A stretch of DNA of 64,000 nucleotides, taken from Edolisoma coerulescens. Taxonomy: Eukaryota; Chordata; Aves; Passeriformes; Campephagidae. Shown here in pieces: positions 13,301 to 28,300 of this stretch. The translations under genes and the position numbers were made by a program. Below the pieces are notes generated by a model. That model searched no databases. It saw only the letters and a list, made by a program, of their open reading frames with translations, and was not told the DNA's origin. Each line of letters opens with the position of its first letter. The stretch's first letter is position 1. Location of the stretch: the NCBI GenBank assembly GCA_013397115.1, contig VWZW01005507.1, positions 4,120,113 through 4,184,112 on the forward strand, given 5' to 3'.

Positions 13301-16300
13301 TGACTATTTCTACTTGCTGTATCTTTTGCCTCTATTTTGTCCGAGCCATACAGTGCTGTCAAAGTGCCTTCCCTCTGCCTTATAAAGCTGATGATGTTAT
13401 TCCAGTACTCAGACAGCTCAGCCAGGAAATCTGCTCTCATCAGAAGCGAACATGACCACAAGAGAGTGCTTTAGAGTTAAATAACAGCCTTCCACCAGAG
13501 GCAGAGTGTGTCTCTCCTAGGCCAGTGCCACCTTCCAGCCTGTGCAGGCTGAGCAGTTAAATACATCAGCCTCAAGTGGAATCAGCCTTGCAGCTGAAGC
13601 CAGTGGAGAACTCTGTCTGCTGAGCTGCAGCTCTTACAGCAAAATGGTTCTTAGGCTTCCTGAGTTCTACCCCAGGGAAAGCCATTTATGAAAGATGAGA
13701 TAAATTTACCAAAAGTAAGATGTTAATGTGCCCATGTTTAAAGCATCTGATTCCAGGCTCTGATTCTGCTGGAATCTCAAAGAGAAGAGGCAGATCTTGG
13801 GAAGCACTGCAGAAGGATTAGCGACTGTGACCTTCCCCGCTGGACGGAAAAGTTGGTTGGAAGAGCGGATCTGGACCTTGTCCCTGAGGACTGCTCCACC
13901 TCTGTGAGGTTCAGCAGTGCTGACAGACCTGACACTGCAGCCTGCCCAGGGGACACAACAGACAGGTACTCCAGGTGTCCAGAACCACCAGAATCAGCAG
14001 CTGCACATACTGACCCTGTCTCTGGCCAAATCAGGGTGGTCCAACACGCACCTTGAATTGAGTGAGGCTGAACTCCTCTTCCTCTGCATGAGCTTCTGAG
14101 CTACTTACTCTTTGCTGTGGTCTTTGTGTGTCAGAACCACCCAATGAAGGGACTGAATTACTAAAAGAACTCATGATCCAATTAAAAATGGCAGTTAATA
14201 CCTTTCTGGGTGATTATCTGCCACCAAAGTTCTGCTGGTCTTTGAAAGCTGGTGCACAGTTTCAGCATAATCTTCTACAGCTTGTTCCAAAATCTGGTGT
14301 TTCTTCAGCATGGACACTGCACTCTGCTCATCCTGTAAGGGTGACAGAAAATGACAGGAAGAATCATAAGGAGCTGCTCCCAAGTACAGCTTGAAGTCCT
14401 TCTGCCAATGGTATAGAACAGTTGTTGTCACAGCAAATGGTACCCCCAGAAAGCAAAATAATGAGTGAAAGAGAATGCAACAACCCCTCTGGGGTGCAGA
14501 ACAAAATTACATCAGCTGGGCATTGAGCATGTTGAGTTTCCTCTTCTATGAAGCTTTTTGTGTGTTTCCACAACACTGGTGCAGAGCACAGAAACATGGA
14601 ACAGATTAAGACACACCACTTGTCAGGCATCTCAGCGACAGCATGGGGCAAAGAAAAGAAATCCTACACAGCCCATGCCAATGGATTCTCCACCAAAGTG
14701 CCGGGAGAAGTTCCAATCAAAACTTTTAATGCACTGTTATTGCTAAGAAAAACAGCCCCCAATGCTCAGTGTTAACTGATATTGTCAATAAATCTTTTCA
14801 ATACTATATTTTGCATAGTGAGCTATTTGCAATAGATAGAAAAGAAAACAAGCCATTTTTAACTGGAGACTGAACACCTTTGGAATGTGTTCTCCTGATA
14901 CAAAGCTGAGCTTTATTTTACCAGGACAGTGAATGTGGTGCATTTATGTCAACAACAAATAAGCTCCAGTACTAACATCTCCTTGGAAAACAGGAATTTA
15001 CATTCTCTTTGGTAGGGTCTGAAGCTGGGAGTCAAGGCTGGTGACAGTGGTAGCAGCTGACTGACCACCAGGCCCTGTTTCACAGCCAGGCGAATTGTGC
15101 TGTCACACAAAACTAACAAAAATCTGGACCTAACTGGACCGCACTGGCAATCCTGACCTCGGAGTGAAGGCAGGCACAGAGTTGCCCTCTGCAGTGTGAG
15201 GATGCTTCCCTGGCTCCACACAGCACAGTCTATCCTGCACACTATCAGAGATGTCAGAAGAGACAGAAGCCATGATCACTTGAGGCTTCATCAGGAAGTT
15301 AAATTTGTTTATGTTACCATTCCATAGTGCCACATTAAATTACATCACCTGCTTCCCTCCAGCAAAGCAATTAAGCCAAAGTAGTGTCACTGTGGAGCTG
15401 CTCACCTTGGCTTTCTCTTCTGACATCATGTAGAGCTCCTGCTCACTCATCCAGGCCTCAGCCTCGGCTGCATCGAAGTAATACTGCTGAGCCCTGTGAG
15501 ACTCCTCCAGGCGCTTGTGGCGCTTCTCCGTCTCCTCGATGAGGAGGTTCCACAGCTGCTTCAAGTCCGCAAGTCTCTGCTGAATGACTTCAGCATTGGG
15601 GCTGCTCTCTGTGATAATGTTCTGACTCCTCTCGAAAATGTCATCGATACGAGGCTGGTGGCCCTGGATTTCTTTCTGAAGGGTCTACATGGGAGAAAAC
15701 TGACTGATGAGACAATGCACAAATGAAAAGGAAATGCAGCTCAGGGGTCTTAACTCCAGAGGGGCAGCAAAACACACACTATCAGCTCATGTAGGCAACC
15801 CGGGGCTGCGCCACCACCCGTGGTCACACCACAGCACCCACTGTTTTACCCCAAACCTTTCCTTCCTGAATTAGTCAGCACTAAGGAGAAATAGCAGGTG
15901 TGGAGCTCTAACAGCACCTACTCACCTGATTTTTCTTTATTAGTAGCTGCACAGTCTGGAGGTTGTGTCCATGATCAGTAGATGTAGCTATGGGCATCCT
16001 CTCTCCGACCCACAACTGAAAGAGAGAGAACACATGACTTCAAGCAACCCCAGATACAGCTGGGGCAGCAGAGAGAGGCTGGTGCATACGAGCTGCAGAA
16101 AGCAGCAGTATTCCAACGTTGTCCTACTGGCTGGGGAACGGGATTTCTTTGATACTCACAATTTCATCTTCCACATCCCGGTTGAACTGGTGGATTTCTT
16201 TGGAGGCAAGCAGGTTGGCCTTTCTCTCATTCAAAGGCTCCAGCAGCTCCAAGAATTTCTTTTCTACAGTAAGGCGTTTGCCATCGACTTCATCTGTGCT

Positions 16301-19300
16301 CTTGCCCTCTTGGCTCAAAGCCCTTGCCTGGCTTTGCAGCTCTTCTATCTCCTTCTTACGGACATCCATTTGATTCTCCAGCATCTAAACAGAAACATGG
16401 CAAAAAGGTCCTGAAAACCGGGGTAAAAGCTGTTGATATGATTAGGGCACATCAACAGCTTCCTCAGAAGGGAGAACAGATGCTGGTCAGTGAGGATTTA
16501 CCATGTTAATAATTATTGTCTGATTTGTTGCTGGATGTATTTCTTGTTCTTCTTAAAGATACATGAAAGAATAGAAAGAAAGAAAAGCAATTCTTTCCTT
16601 CCTAAACTGAAAGCCTGCCCTGCCTGTGCCTTTGAGTGCAGGTATCTGCTGCTTGCCCATTGCACCCCATGCTCTGTTTACCTGCTGCTTCTTCAACAGG
16701 ATGTTGACACTGGTGAGATCTTTTCCGTAGTCATCCGACTGGATTTGGCTCTCCAAACCATTCAGCCACTTATCCAGGTCTGCACAGCTCTGGGTAAAAA
16801 GCTCTGCCTTGTTTGCATCAAAGAGACGCTGAGCCTTGGTCTGGGTGGTAGATTCAAGCTCGTCCCACATTTGGTGGAGACCTGTCAGCTTCTCCTTCAC
16901 CACGGCCTCGGTCTCTGGTTTCTCTGCAATGAGCTGCATGCCCTCCTGCAAAGCAAAGAGCAACCAAATGGTACCTCCTCGGGAGCACTCACAGCCCGTT
17001 AAGGCAATTATCCTGATTAATAAGCACTCAGGATTCCTCATCTGCTGGCAGCATCAGCCACTCATTTTCTATCCCCAATTATCCAGTGACTCCTTCCAGA
17101 ACATCAGCTCCCAGGTCCCTCTGCTGCCTGGAAGAGGGTTTTTTAGCAATGGGAAGGTCAAGCAATGCCTTCTTTCTCTTCTCCATTGCACATGTTCCCT
17201 GAAGGGAGCTCCTGGGGTTATGGCTCAGGCAGGATGGAGCAGGGAGCTGGCACTGCACACACTGGATGTCCTGAGGCCCCGGCTTCCAGGGGCCACATCA
17301 CCAGAGAACCATGTACACCCAGCATAATGCTGGGAGAGTTCGGGAAATATTGTCTTTATTCTAATTATCCTTCTATCTCTGCACCTAGGTGCAGATGGGA
17401 ATGCTGCCCCCAACCCAGCACGTTCCATACGAATGTTAATCCAGGGACTGTCACAACTCTGTACACAACCTTGGTCCTTTGCTGCAATCTGATTTTTCAG
17501 AGGCAAAGGAGGAGGATGTATTAGCATCACTAAAAAGGAACTTCCAGTACTAAGAGCAGCCTTCTAATTACACCATTAAAGGGTATTGCTATTTGTAGAT
17601 CACAGAAAAGCCTCTAATGGGATATGGAGTGCCAAAGTGGGAGAGGAAATGAGCAATTAAGCTAACTTACACTGAACAGAAACCCACTGTCAGAGCTAAA
17701 GAGGAGACTCCTCAGTGCTCCAAAGCTGCACAGGAGAAATGGGGAGGAAAGTACAGCTCATCACAGCGTATTAAGCCTTCAAAGTAACTTGATACAGAGC
17801 TGTGAATCTTAATTAATCACAAAACTGGATGTTCTTTACCTCATGCCCTAACTTGCATGGGGAAAGGCAGCTTGGTTATAGTCCTGAATGAATGAAAACC
17901 AGCTTAGCAGCACAGGAGAATAAACTCAGGTATTCCCTATATTCCGTTATTTCCTGGGAAGTGCCTCTACTTTACTGGCTCAAATCCCAACATTTGCCCC
18001 ACTTACCCTTCGGGTATGAAATTTAGGCTATGCCTTCCTTCTGGCACATAGGAAAGACTAGACAAAACTAAACTGGCACCTTAGCCAATGTCTGAGTGAG
18101 TATCTTGGATAAAAGCCTTTTAACATCAGTGAGGAATAAAATGAGTTGGATAGAGACACAGTGCACCAGAAATCTCCTTTAGCCTCAGCTGTGGGACGAT
18201 TTAAGGACCAGTTCTGCAGAGCAGCAGATCCCATCTTAGTGCACAACCATCCTGGACAAAGATAAGGGCATTTTTCAGATGTTCTTTACTCACCTTTTCA
18301 ATCTTCTCCAGCCACTCTTTGTTGGATGCAAGCTCTGCCATGAATGCCTGATGCTTCAGCCACTTGCTGTGCAGGTTCCTTGCCTCATCATAGGACATAT
18401 CCTGGGCAGTGAGCATCTTCTCATTGATCCAGAGGGAGAGCTGGAAAGGAAAATACATGGGGGTGTGAGGAAACATTCCTGGTGTGAAATAATGCAAAAT
18501 GCCTCCAGACCAAGGATAAAGAGATGCCTCTACAGAAGAGTTGTGTGAGATTCAGAGACTGCTCTTACTCAGGGATTTACAGTCAAGGATCTGCCTCTTT
18601 AAGAGTTCAATTCAAACACACATCTCCAATATATAAATAACCCATGATTCAAGCAGAAAGGAATCCCCTCTGTGATAAGCAAAATCAAACACACAGGTCT
18701 CACCCAGTTCAACAGCAAGAGAAACAGGGACATGTGTCCTGCTTATTGGTCAGATGGTTTTGTAGAGATTGGTGGAGATGGTTTTGTACCATTAATTCAC
18801 AGCACATTTGTAGCTTTTCCCCTCAGCCTTTTCTCTGTATAGGTTTATCTAAGTAATTTATTTGTCCAATCTCCAAGAGTGTTTTGGTACTGGAGACTTT
18901 CCTTTTCCCATTACATAAAATCCAAGAGTGTTTTCTTTCTGATTTTCAGCAAATGCAAAGGCACTGGGGACAATTTCCATATCACCACTAGAGAAAACCA
19001 ATACTTTAAGAGACAGTTGATTTGCCAAGGGCAAATGGAATGTGAAAATGATCCTAGCAGCCAACATCACATTTCCTCCTAGGGTGAGTCTGAGTGCCTC
19101 ATCTATCCCTGAGGTGTGGATAAAAACCACATTCACAGGAATGTTTATAGAATCTGAAAAGGTTCATTTTCTGCATATTTAGAGCGGAAAATGTCAAAAC
19201 AAATCTTAGCTTGGTTTCTAGAACAGCACTTGGGTGAGCAAGCAGCCCAAAAAGAAGAGGAACAGAGGCCTCTGCTGTGTGCTCAGGACACAGGGCAATA

Positions 19301-22300
19301 AATTCCATTGAGCACTCACAGGCCTCTTTTCGACTGCCCCTTAAAATTTCAATTGTCCCTTAAATGCACCCTTCCACAAAAAGGGAAAACTTAGAACAAT
19401 CAGAGAAACTCCTCATTGAATCTTCCCATCAAGTCTAAACAGAAAATTGCTCATGTTAGTGAAGAGCTCTGTAGGCAGAAGTTTACATTAGAACAGGCTA
19501 CTGTGCTGCTGAACAGTCAGAGGCTACATGGGGATTAGGATACAACCCAGAATTAGTGGTTTTACTCCTGCCTTTCTGGGGAGGAGACAGCTGCTCTGCT
19601 CTGCAAATTGCACTGCTTGGCTTTCACTGTTTGCTTTTACTCAGCCACAGCATTAAGGCTTCTGGGGATTTAAAAGTGCTTCCCAAGGAGAGGCTGGATC
19701 ATTCCTGTTACCAGCTGGGGGGAGGCAAGACAGGGACAACATGTGGTTCACAGGCAGGGCCTGTCGGGATAAACCCCTCGGAGCACAGAAAAGCAGAGAA
19801 AGTATTTAAGGGCTCACTGCTCAAATCTGGGGTTTGCAACCGCTACAGGCACCAGAAGTCAGTACCTTGAGTGAGAAAGTAGATTTTCAGAAAACATTTC
19901 CCTAAACTGCCTCAGCATGACACTTGGAATATTTATTTCTCCAGAAGTTGTTAAGGCCAGGAGAGGATGAGGCTTCCTCCCATCCTTTGCACCTGTACCC
20001 AAGATGCTGTTCCTGCTCTTGCCTCCCACTCTGCAGGGAAATGCAGAGACAAACCCTTTCGAGCCTGGGACAGCAGCAAGGCAAGGGGAAAGGGCTCTGG
20101 GTGCTGCTGCACTTCCCCGACTGTGCCAGGAGCCAAGCTGACACAGCCCATCCTGTGGGGAGGCTCACATGGCAAATCCTGCCAGCACACTCCAGGAGAG
20201 AAGCTTGGAGTGCGGAGTCTTGCCAAGAGCTTTCACCATGTCCCTGGAGAAATGAGCCCAGACGGTGCTGGGACTTCCAAGCGCTCAGAGGGAAGGTCAG
20301 TTGTAAACTCCTCGAGGGTGAGCTGAGAAAGAGCAGGAAGTCAAAGAAAACTAAATTTTAACATCTATCACATCTTCTCCACTCAGGTTTTTCTGCTGTC
20401 ACGGTTTCATTCACCCCGCAAATTTATTTAACACATTCACATAGATGAGTGGAAAAAACAGCCAAAAAAGCAGCGCCCCAGGACTAACCTCTGACTGTTT
20501 CTGACTCCTCACAACAACAAAATCTGCTGTTTTCCCTCACCTGTGACCCCGGAGGGAAGGTTTATCACTGCTGAGCTGCTGTGAGGAGCACTACCCTGCT
20601 GCTCCCCGGCTCTGCAGGAAGGAGCGAGGGGCAGGAGGCCACACTCACAACAACACCTCAGCACCGGGTGACAGTGACAACGTGGCTGCCCTGGGAAGGG
20701 AAGGGCTGCAGAAAACACTCTGCCTTTCCTCAAGTTACACACAGATGGGAAACTGTCCCGAAGGCAGCAGCAGGCAGGAAGGCCAAAGGATCATTGCCAG
20801 GTGAAATGGGGACTGGCCCAAAGCTGTTCCCTAACAATTCCCAGCTTCACAGGCAGTGCTAAGGGAAAAGCTGAGGGGGAGGTGCTGCCTTGGCTCCCTT
20901 CCACCCTGCAGGACAGTGCTGCTCCATCACTGCTCCATCACAAACCCTCCAGCCCAACGGAGGTGTCAGCAGGCCCCACACTGATGTAAATTCTGTTTTC
21001 TCAGGAAACAGCCCTTCAATTATCACCAAGGGTAATGTGCTCTCCACGAGGACTGGAGAAATCCCTGACATTCGGGTAATTGTAAGTTTGTCTTTGAACC
21101 GTGCAGTCGGTTTAAAACATCCACGTTTTAGTGGCTGGGGAGAAACAAGGGAGAGGAAAGGCATTCAGGCAGCCAACACTAGAGCTTTTATGCTTTCCTT
21201 TTTCTTCCAATGATATAGGGAGAAAAACAGCTCCTAGGGAACACACCCACACTGACACTAAGGCCAGGAGAGCCCCGAGAGCCAGGGGATCTTTGTACCA
21301 GAGTGGTACAGAGGAAGGAAGAAGCTGCTGCTAATAACAGCAGAATTTGTGCTAATCTGTCATGTTTTAACTACTAAGGAAGAAGCATTTGAAGCTCATA
21401 GACAGCTTACACAATGCTGGGAAACAGATTGAATCCAGGCAACCAAGCAGCAAACACCACTTGCCCAGTTTATGATCAAAACCTCACAGGCAAAGCTCTT
21501 TATTATCTGCCAGTACTCCATGAAATAACCTGAAAATTACTTGATTAATTCCTTGTGCTAGGAACAAGACTATTCCAAACTTTTAAAATGTTTTCTTCAG
21601 TGTAAACAGTCCATGTAAATGATTAGAAAATCTGAAAAAAAAATCTCTTTTTTCAAATGTTATAATACTTAAAAATTTTAAACACATGTAAACTATCAGG
21701 TAAATCACACATAAATGACCCAGCTTAATCTTGCTCCTTTTTTATTCTTAACCTCCTAGTCTTCTGACTAATGTTTGTTAGAAATCATTGAAATCCCCTG
21801 CACCAGGCCACATACATCTGTAGAGCTGTAGACAAAACTCTTAGTAAGTGCACTGCTAATCCCACCACATTCCACATGGTTATAATTTATACCACAGCAA
21901 AAAATCTTCACTGCTTTTGACAATTTTCTATGTCTTTAGCTTATATGACAAAAGAAAACTTGGTTCATGAGAAAAGAAAAAATAAACATTCTTTTTTGCA
22001 GTGGTATGGTCAGGAGGTTTTTTAATGTTTACTCCACCCTAAATACTACTAGAAGACTGAGCATTCCAGTCCTCATAAAATATGGAGTAAGAATGCTCTT
22101 CTGCAGGATGCAGCTTTCAGCAATAAAAGTGAAAGGGCATGATTTACCTCCTGGCAATCCTGAAGAAACTTTTGGAGATCCCTGTTATCTTTCAGTCTCA
22201 TCAGAAGTTCACTGGCTGCTTCACGGTTCTTCCTATGTCTGGTCAGAAAAAAAACAATAGAGAAAGGAAATGAAACAGACATTTCATGGAAAACTGTCAC

Positions 22301-25300
22301 TGTTGGTTTCTGGAGCCTCTTTGGACTACAGATGCTGGTAAGTTCGTGGTGTGTGTCCTTTGCTGCCTTTCAAAGGACATTTTGGAGTGTGTTATTTAAT
22401 GGGCTCCCCGAAGTTCAGCATCTCCTTGTTTTTGTGACCCGTTAAATACACAGAGAAAATTCTGAGGTCAGCAGGATTTCACAACGTGTTATGGACAGAA
22501 TTTGGCCCACTCATTTCAAGCCCACAGGAGAGTTCAGGCTGTTTGCCAAAAAACATAAGAGAACTGCAAATTGCAACAATAAGATGACGTTGTGTGGCCC
22601 TTGCAGGGCGCACCTGCTGTAATGCTCTTTGTAAAACACCTTCAGCACCTCCTTGTCCTGCACAAAGCTGAGCTGGGCCACAGAACCCTCCCAAGGCTGT
22701 GTTTAACCACGTGCAGCACCCTGTGTGGTTCTGCACACAGAAGCTTTATGCACTTGGAACATATTTTTCAGAGTGTTTAAGAGCAGCCAGAAGAGAACGA
22801 AAGGTTAATCCAGAAGCCCTAATTTGATTCATCACTGTTTGCCCCTTGAAGGACGAGTCATTCTGGCAGTCCCAAAGGTTGTGCTGGGTCCTTCAAATGG
22901 AATGGGGCTGATTCCCAAGGTACCGCTGGGCATGTTTTTAAAAATGCTTATTTGGAGTAGTTATCCCTGTCCTTCCATCCTTTCATTATTTATGAGGCAA
23001 TTTACAAGGACGAGACAGAGTAAAGAAGATAATTTTTATTTACTGCTCATTGTGTTAGGCTTGTTCCTATTGCACTGTACGGGGGTTTAAAGTGAAATAT
23101 TGCTGCCATTTGTAATAAGATAAATATGGATTGAGAGTTGGAAATTATTTTAAAGGGTGGCAATTTATAAGATGAGCTCAGCACATGCTGGCAAAAGCTA
23201 AATAAATCCGTGTTAGTGGAGATCTCCAGAGACTCATGATACTCCAGAAGATCATAAATCACATTTTGATGACAACTGGATTATGACACCACTTTTCCTG
23301 ATCTGCAGTAGGTTACCACAGCAAGGTATCTCTGGCACCAATTTAGTGACTTCAGAAACACAAGGAATACTTGGAGATACAATTTCTATAAAAGCAAAAA
23401 GTCTGTAGGCAGAGGAATAGGAGAAAACCCTCTACAGGACTATAATTTGCTTCTCTTTGGCCTCAACAGCTGCCTTCAAATAACCAGGCAAGCAGCATTT
23501 CTCTAGGTGTAGCCAAGAAAATGATTTATCAATTGCATGGCAAGGAAGACACACGGAACCATCAAAGCAAGAGCCTGGAGTCCAAGCCCAGGTGAGCCTG
23601 AAGTTTTGACAGAGGGAACACAAAGGAAAAGACAAACTGTGCCTTAGGAAAAACCTCTCTAATGAAGCAAACATCCCCAGGTTTGATTCCACTCTTTCTT
23701 GGCTGGGTTTTATATGCCTGGGCAAACACACTGCATTACTCAGGTTGTTAAAATGAAGCAAAGAACCGCTTGGGTGATTTTATCCAGCTGATTTCAGAGA
23801 TTTAAGGCTAGATTACATTACAGACTCATGTATTCTGGAGAGGACACGAGTTATGAAGTTAAAAGGAGAACTTCCACAGCACCGGAAGAGATTTAAGACT
23901 AAGTACAGAAGTTCTTCTGTTGAGAAGACCTGAATTATAAAAAACTAATAAAAATATCTCCCGTGGAGTGTTGGAAATACTGACTTGAAGGACTTTGAAG
24001 GAAACCATGCGGGGATATCAAACAGATGATGCCATAGCATAACAAATACGATCTCTGGTGCTTAGAGCTATGTAACTGTAAAAGGTTGTTTTGTTCAAGA
24101 TGACCTGGAGTGAGGCTGCACAATGAGTTTTCTCTCAAGCACAGGGCTGAACCATAACAAGGTAGAAGCATTTTGAGGATGGGCACTGCCGGAACAGACA
24201 GGAATTCCTGTGTTTTCATCACTGACCTTTTTTTATGGGAATAAAGGACTTTAAGAAGTTATTTAGTCTGTTCTCCTGCTCCAGACTGGCTGTACCTATA
24301 TATTATTAACTCCTTGTTCAAATATCTCTGAATTCTTTAAAATAATTCACACTTAAGGTTGTCAGTGACTGCTTCTTACTAATTTGCTAAAGTAGTTTGT
24401 GGAAGAAGAATAGTTTGCTCTGCAGACTCCAGTTATTCAGAATGACTTTGGATTCTGTATCACACATAGGACTTACACCACAAGCGTAAGATCCTGTTCA
24501 GCACAAGGAGGTGTCTGACACAAATTAATCCAGAATCTGCCCAGTGTCCCCAAGCTGACTCCCAGAGGCCCCTGAAAATGCTGACAGTGCTGAAAACTGA
24601 CAAAACCACTTGTGGTTTAACTGTAAGCCTGTGGGTTTCAAAGCCTGTGCAGAAATAATAAATCTTACACATGGTGTGAATGCAGCTGACTGCTAGGAAT
24701 CCTGAGATATATGAAAGGCAGTTTTAGCTTCTTTCATTGCTCCTGCAAACGAGGCACTCTCCCTTCTGAATGGGCAAGAACAAAACTTACTTCTGTTCTC
24801 TGTTGAGCAGAAAGTTGCACAAATACAAAAGTTGATGTAAAACAGGCTCAGATCACAACTTGTGCCAGATCTGCCACTGTCTTTAGACTAAATCTCCCTT
24901 GCAGAATCAGAGGCCATGTGCAAGTACACAGACTGGGGCAGTTCCCCAACACTTTTCCAAGAGAAAATGGAGGAGAAAATGCTTCAGAGCAGCAGAAGTC
25001 ACCCAAGCAGGGACAGCTGCACAGGGAGACCAGCTTCTTCCCCAGCTGGAAAAGCTAGTTAATGATAACTTGATGCAGACCCACCTTCTCCTTTCCTCAC
25101 CCTTACTCCATGTCTTTATTCCCATTCATTCTTGCCTGTGGGCTGCTCTAAAAGGTGGTGCTGAAGTATTTCTTTCCTACTGTACTTTCCTCCCCCTTGT
25201 GCCATCCCTACTGAGATGGGAACCATCCCAGGGCAGAGCCTGTCTGCTACACCAGGGCCAGTGGGGTCTCCTCGGGAACAGCTCAAAAGCACAACTCCAA

Positions 25301-28300
25301 AACCCACTCTGAACAATTGCAGAAACTACAAAGAGCTCCCAATGGGAAGTATGGAGCCACTGCACATATTTGTGCTTGTTTGTTTTGGTCCTTTGTCAGA
25401 CATCCAGGTGGAGCTCGGCTGGGAGAGCCACTTTTTGTGAAAGCAAAGAGGCTTCCTTTGCTACCCCTCCCAGTGCACGCAGCCCCAAGGCTTTGTTCTG
25501 GAGGCTTATCAGCCCCACAGACTCAGGGAGCAATCACACGGATTTCCTGGATAGCAGTGCACCGGATGGTTTTTGCAGCGCTCGGCACAAATAGCTTTGG
25601 AATTGAGGAAATGCTCAGTTCCAGTAGGAACTCCAGCACACGTCCCCCGGGCAGGACAGCAGGGACAACGGGGCACAGAGGAGCAGCTGCACTGGGGTGA
25701 CAGCCACCAGAGCCTCTACAGAGCACACAACACAGGCTGAAGCTGTCTCTCTAGCCACCTCAGACAGGGCTGCAAGATGCTGCTGGCCATGTGCTATGAT
25801 ATCCTTGGATGCTTTCTTTTAATATTCCAAAAGCTGCAGAAAAAGGACACCTGACCAGAAGGCTGGGATCAAGCTCTCCTGCTTTCCTAAGCGGATGGGA
25901 AAACTTAGAGCAGAGGACCCTCAGAGAGGGTAAATGAGGAAAATCACTGTCTTGATTGCTTTCACATAATCTCCTCTTCCTGGCCTTTGCAGCTTCTCTC
26001 TGGGATCTAGAGCCAAGCTGGTGAGAGAGAGAACGGAAACGTGGGGTATCCTGGGGGTTCAGTTGTCAGAGGGCTCAGCAGCCCTCAGCAAGCTCTGGGA
26101 ACAGGAAGAGCTGCCTTTCCCGAAGACATGAGGCATGGCTAAAGTGGGTGCACACAGCGGGACATCTCTGCCCAAACAGGAAAGGTACAACATTTTCTGA
26201 ACTACTTCAGTTCAGTTTCTCCTTGGAGATGAAGGCACCTGGAGAACTCTGAGCTTACCAGCTGTGGGGGGATGCAAGTCTGATGGGAGGGTCATCAGTG
26301 ACATTTCACAGCTCACTGCTGTGTTCTGACACTCACAGTGCTTTGAAAGACTCCACTGTTATCCAAACCAAATGCAGAAAGAACAATAGCCATCAAAACT
26401 GAACATTTGGGTTTCAAAGAAAAAGAAACTTTTAATGTTCTATAGCATCCGTGCCACAGCCAGAGAGAGAGAGCAAAAGACTTGCTCTGGGATGAAAGAC
26501 GCACTTGTACCAGTGCTGCCTAATCTGATCTCAGAGGGGCCAGACAAGCTGGAAGAGGCGATCAAAGGCGAGCGGGTGGGGTGGATGCAATGCCAATTAC
26601 ACCCTCGAAGAGCCACATTCCTTCTCCAGAGGAAGGACAGGAACACGTTATTGTAATTACACCAGCTCGGGGGCAGCAGAGGAAACTGAGACTTGTGGAA
26701 CCAGACACAGCCAACTGCTACAGCTCCCACCAGAGCAACAAGTCTGTTCATACTCCAAGAACTACACGACAACACTCAAACAGCCAAATTCTGGGTAGGG
26801 AGCTCATTACCTACCAAGCCTCTATAAAGTGGGAGAGGTGTTATTTAACTGAGATTCGCCTGGTGCATTTTTGGAACATGACAGTTCCTATTTTTCCTCG
26901 AGACAAAGAAAACAGTCTGGAACAGACATTTTCTAAGCTGTTATTTTGCCTTTGAATCCTGGTAAAAGGCCATCTCTCAGAGAACAGAATTAAAGCAGGA
27001 ACAGCCATCGTTCTGCCCTTACCTGTCATCAATAGAGTCCACTTTCTCTTGGATTTTATCAGAGTTAATGTTCCCATCGCTAACGAGCCTCCTGCCTGTC
27101 TCCACAACTGCATTGATCTTTTCTTCATTGGCATCCATGGTGGTCATGAAGTCCTCCTGCTTTTTAATAGCAGCTTCTGCTCCTTCCAAGGTAGTTGGCA
27201 TCTCCGTGTGTGCCAGAACATACTCCTGGGATTAAAGAAATCAGAGAGAAAAACTGTTACACTCAGGCTATGCTGCTACTCCAACAACAAACATCTCCCA
27301 AGAACAGTCTGAAATAAAATACAGCTAGAAAAGGGCAATTTGTCTGTTTGTGGCTCTCTTGCCAATAGATTTTGTCTGTTAATTGCCTGCAGTACACAGT
27401 GCCAACCTGTAGAAATGAAGTCAGGTGCATCTTGACCACTTGCCTGGTTATTAAGGAAAGCTTCTGCTTGCTTGGTATCTCTGAGAAACAGCTGGTAGGC
27501 ATGAGACTGGGAAAGGAGATTTTGCCTGTTCTCCCACATTTTGTGAAGCTCATTCCATCCAGTGTCCAAAGCTTGGAGGCGCTGGCGTAGGAACATGTAC
27601 TGAGCATCAGTTTGCCCTTGTGTCACCATCTCACCCATGTCCCTCATCTTCTGATAATCTTCCTCGTAGTTGTTGATTTCATTCTTGATATTCTCGTGCT
27701 GAGTGAGCAGCTTCTCAGCCTCTGTCAGGGTGTTGGGCATATCTTCAGAGGCGATTGCAGTCTGTGTTCTGGAGAGCCAGGACTGGAAGTCATCCAGATC
27801 TCTCAGGAACTGCTGCAGCTTGCTGGCCTCTCCCAGGGACTCTTCCCGGTTCTTCAGGGTGGTCTTCATTTCTTCCCACACATCATTGATCTCTGCAAGC
27901 CGTGAAAGGATGGCTTGTGCCTGGTCAGGATGCTCTGATTCCAGCTTCTCTGCCTCCTTTTGCAGGTCACTGAGCTTGGCTTCAATGGCCACCAGGTCCC
28001 GTTCCATACCCGTCAGCTTCCTCTGCAGGGCCATCACTCCAGCCAGGTCGTTACCCAGGTCTTGTGTGGATTCAATCACTTTGGTCTTTTCCCTGATCCA
28101 GGATTTGGTTTCATTACATTCAAGATGGTAGTTCTGGATACTCAGAGCAGAGAGCAGAGCATCCTTCTTCCTATCTACCAATTCTCTGAACTGGCTCCAC
28201 CTGAAATGTGTGAGGAGAGGAGAGCAGAGAAATTGAGATTTGTGGGGAAAGGATATGGCAGCATTGCTGAGTGAGCAGCTGCTCCCACCAGCTTGGTAAG

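Noticed and set aside
27438..27444. Canonical GT donor four bases past the exon 16 border
   Set aside because: Using the GT in GCAAGTGG would add GCAA and shift the frame into exon 17. The GC donor keeps the protein continuous.
27612..28274. Plus-strand open frames of about 100-140 residues opposite exon 16
   Set aside because: Antisense shadows of the 757-nt spectrin exon.
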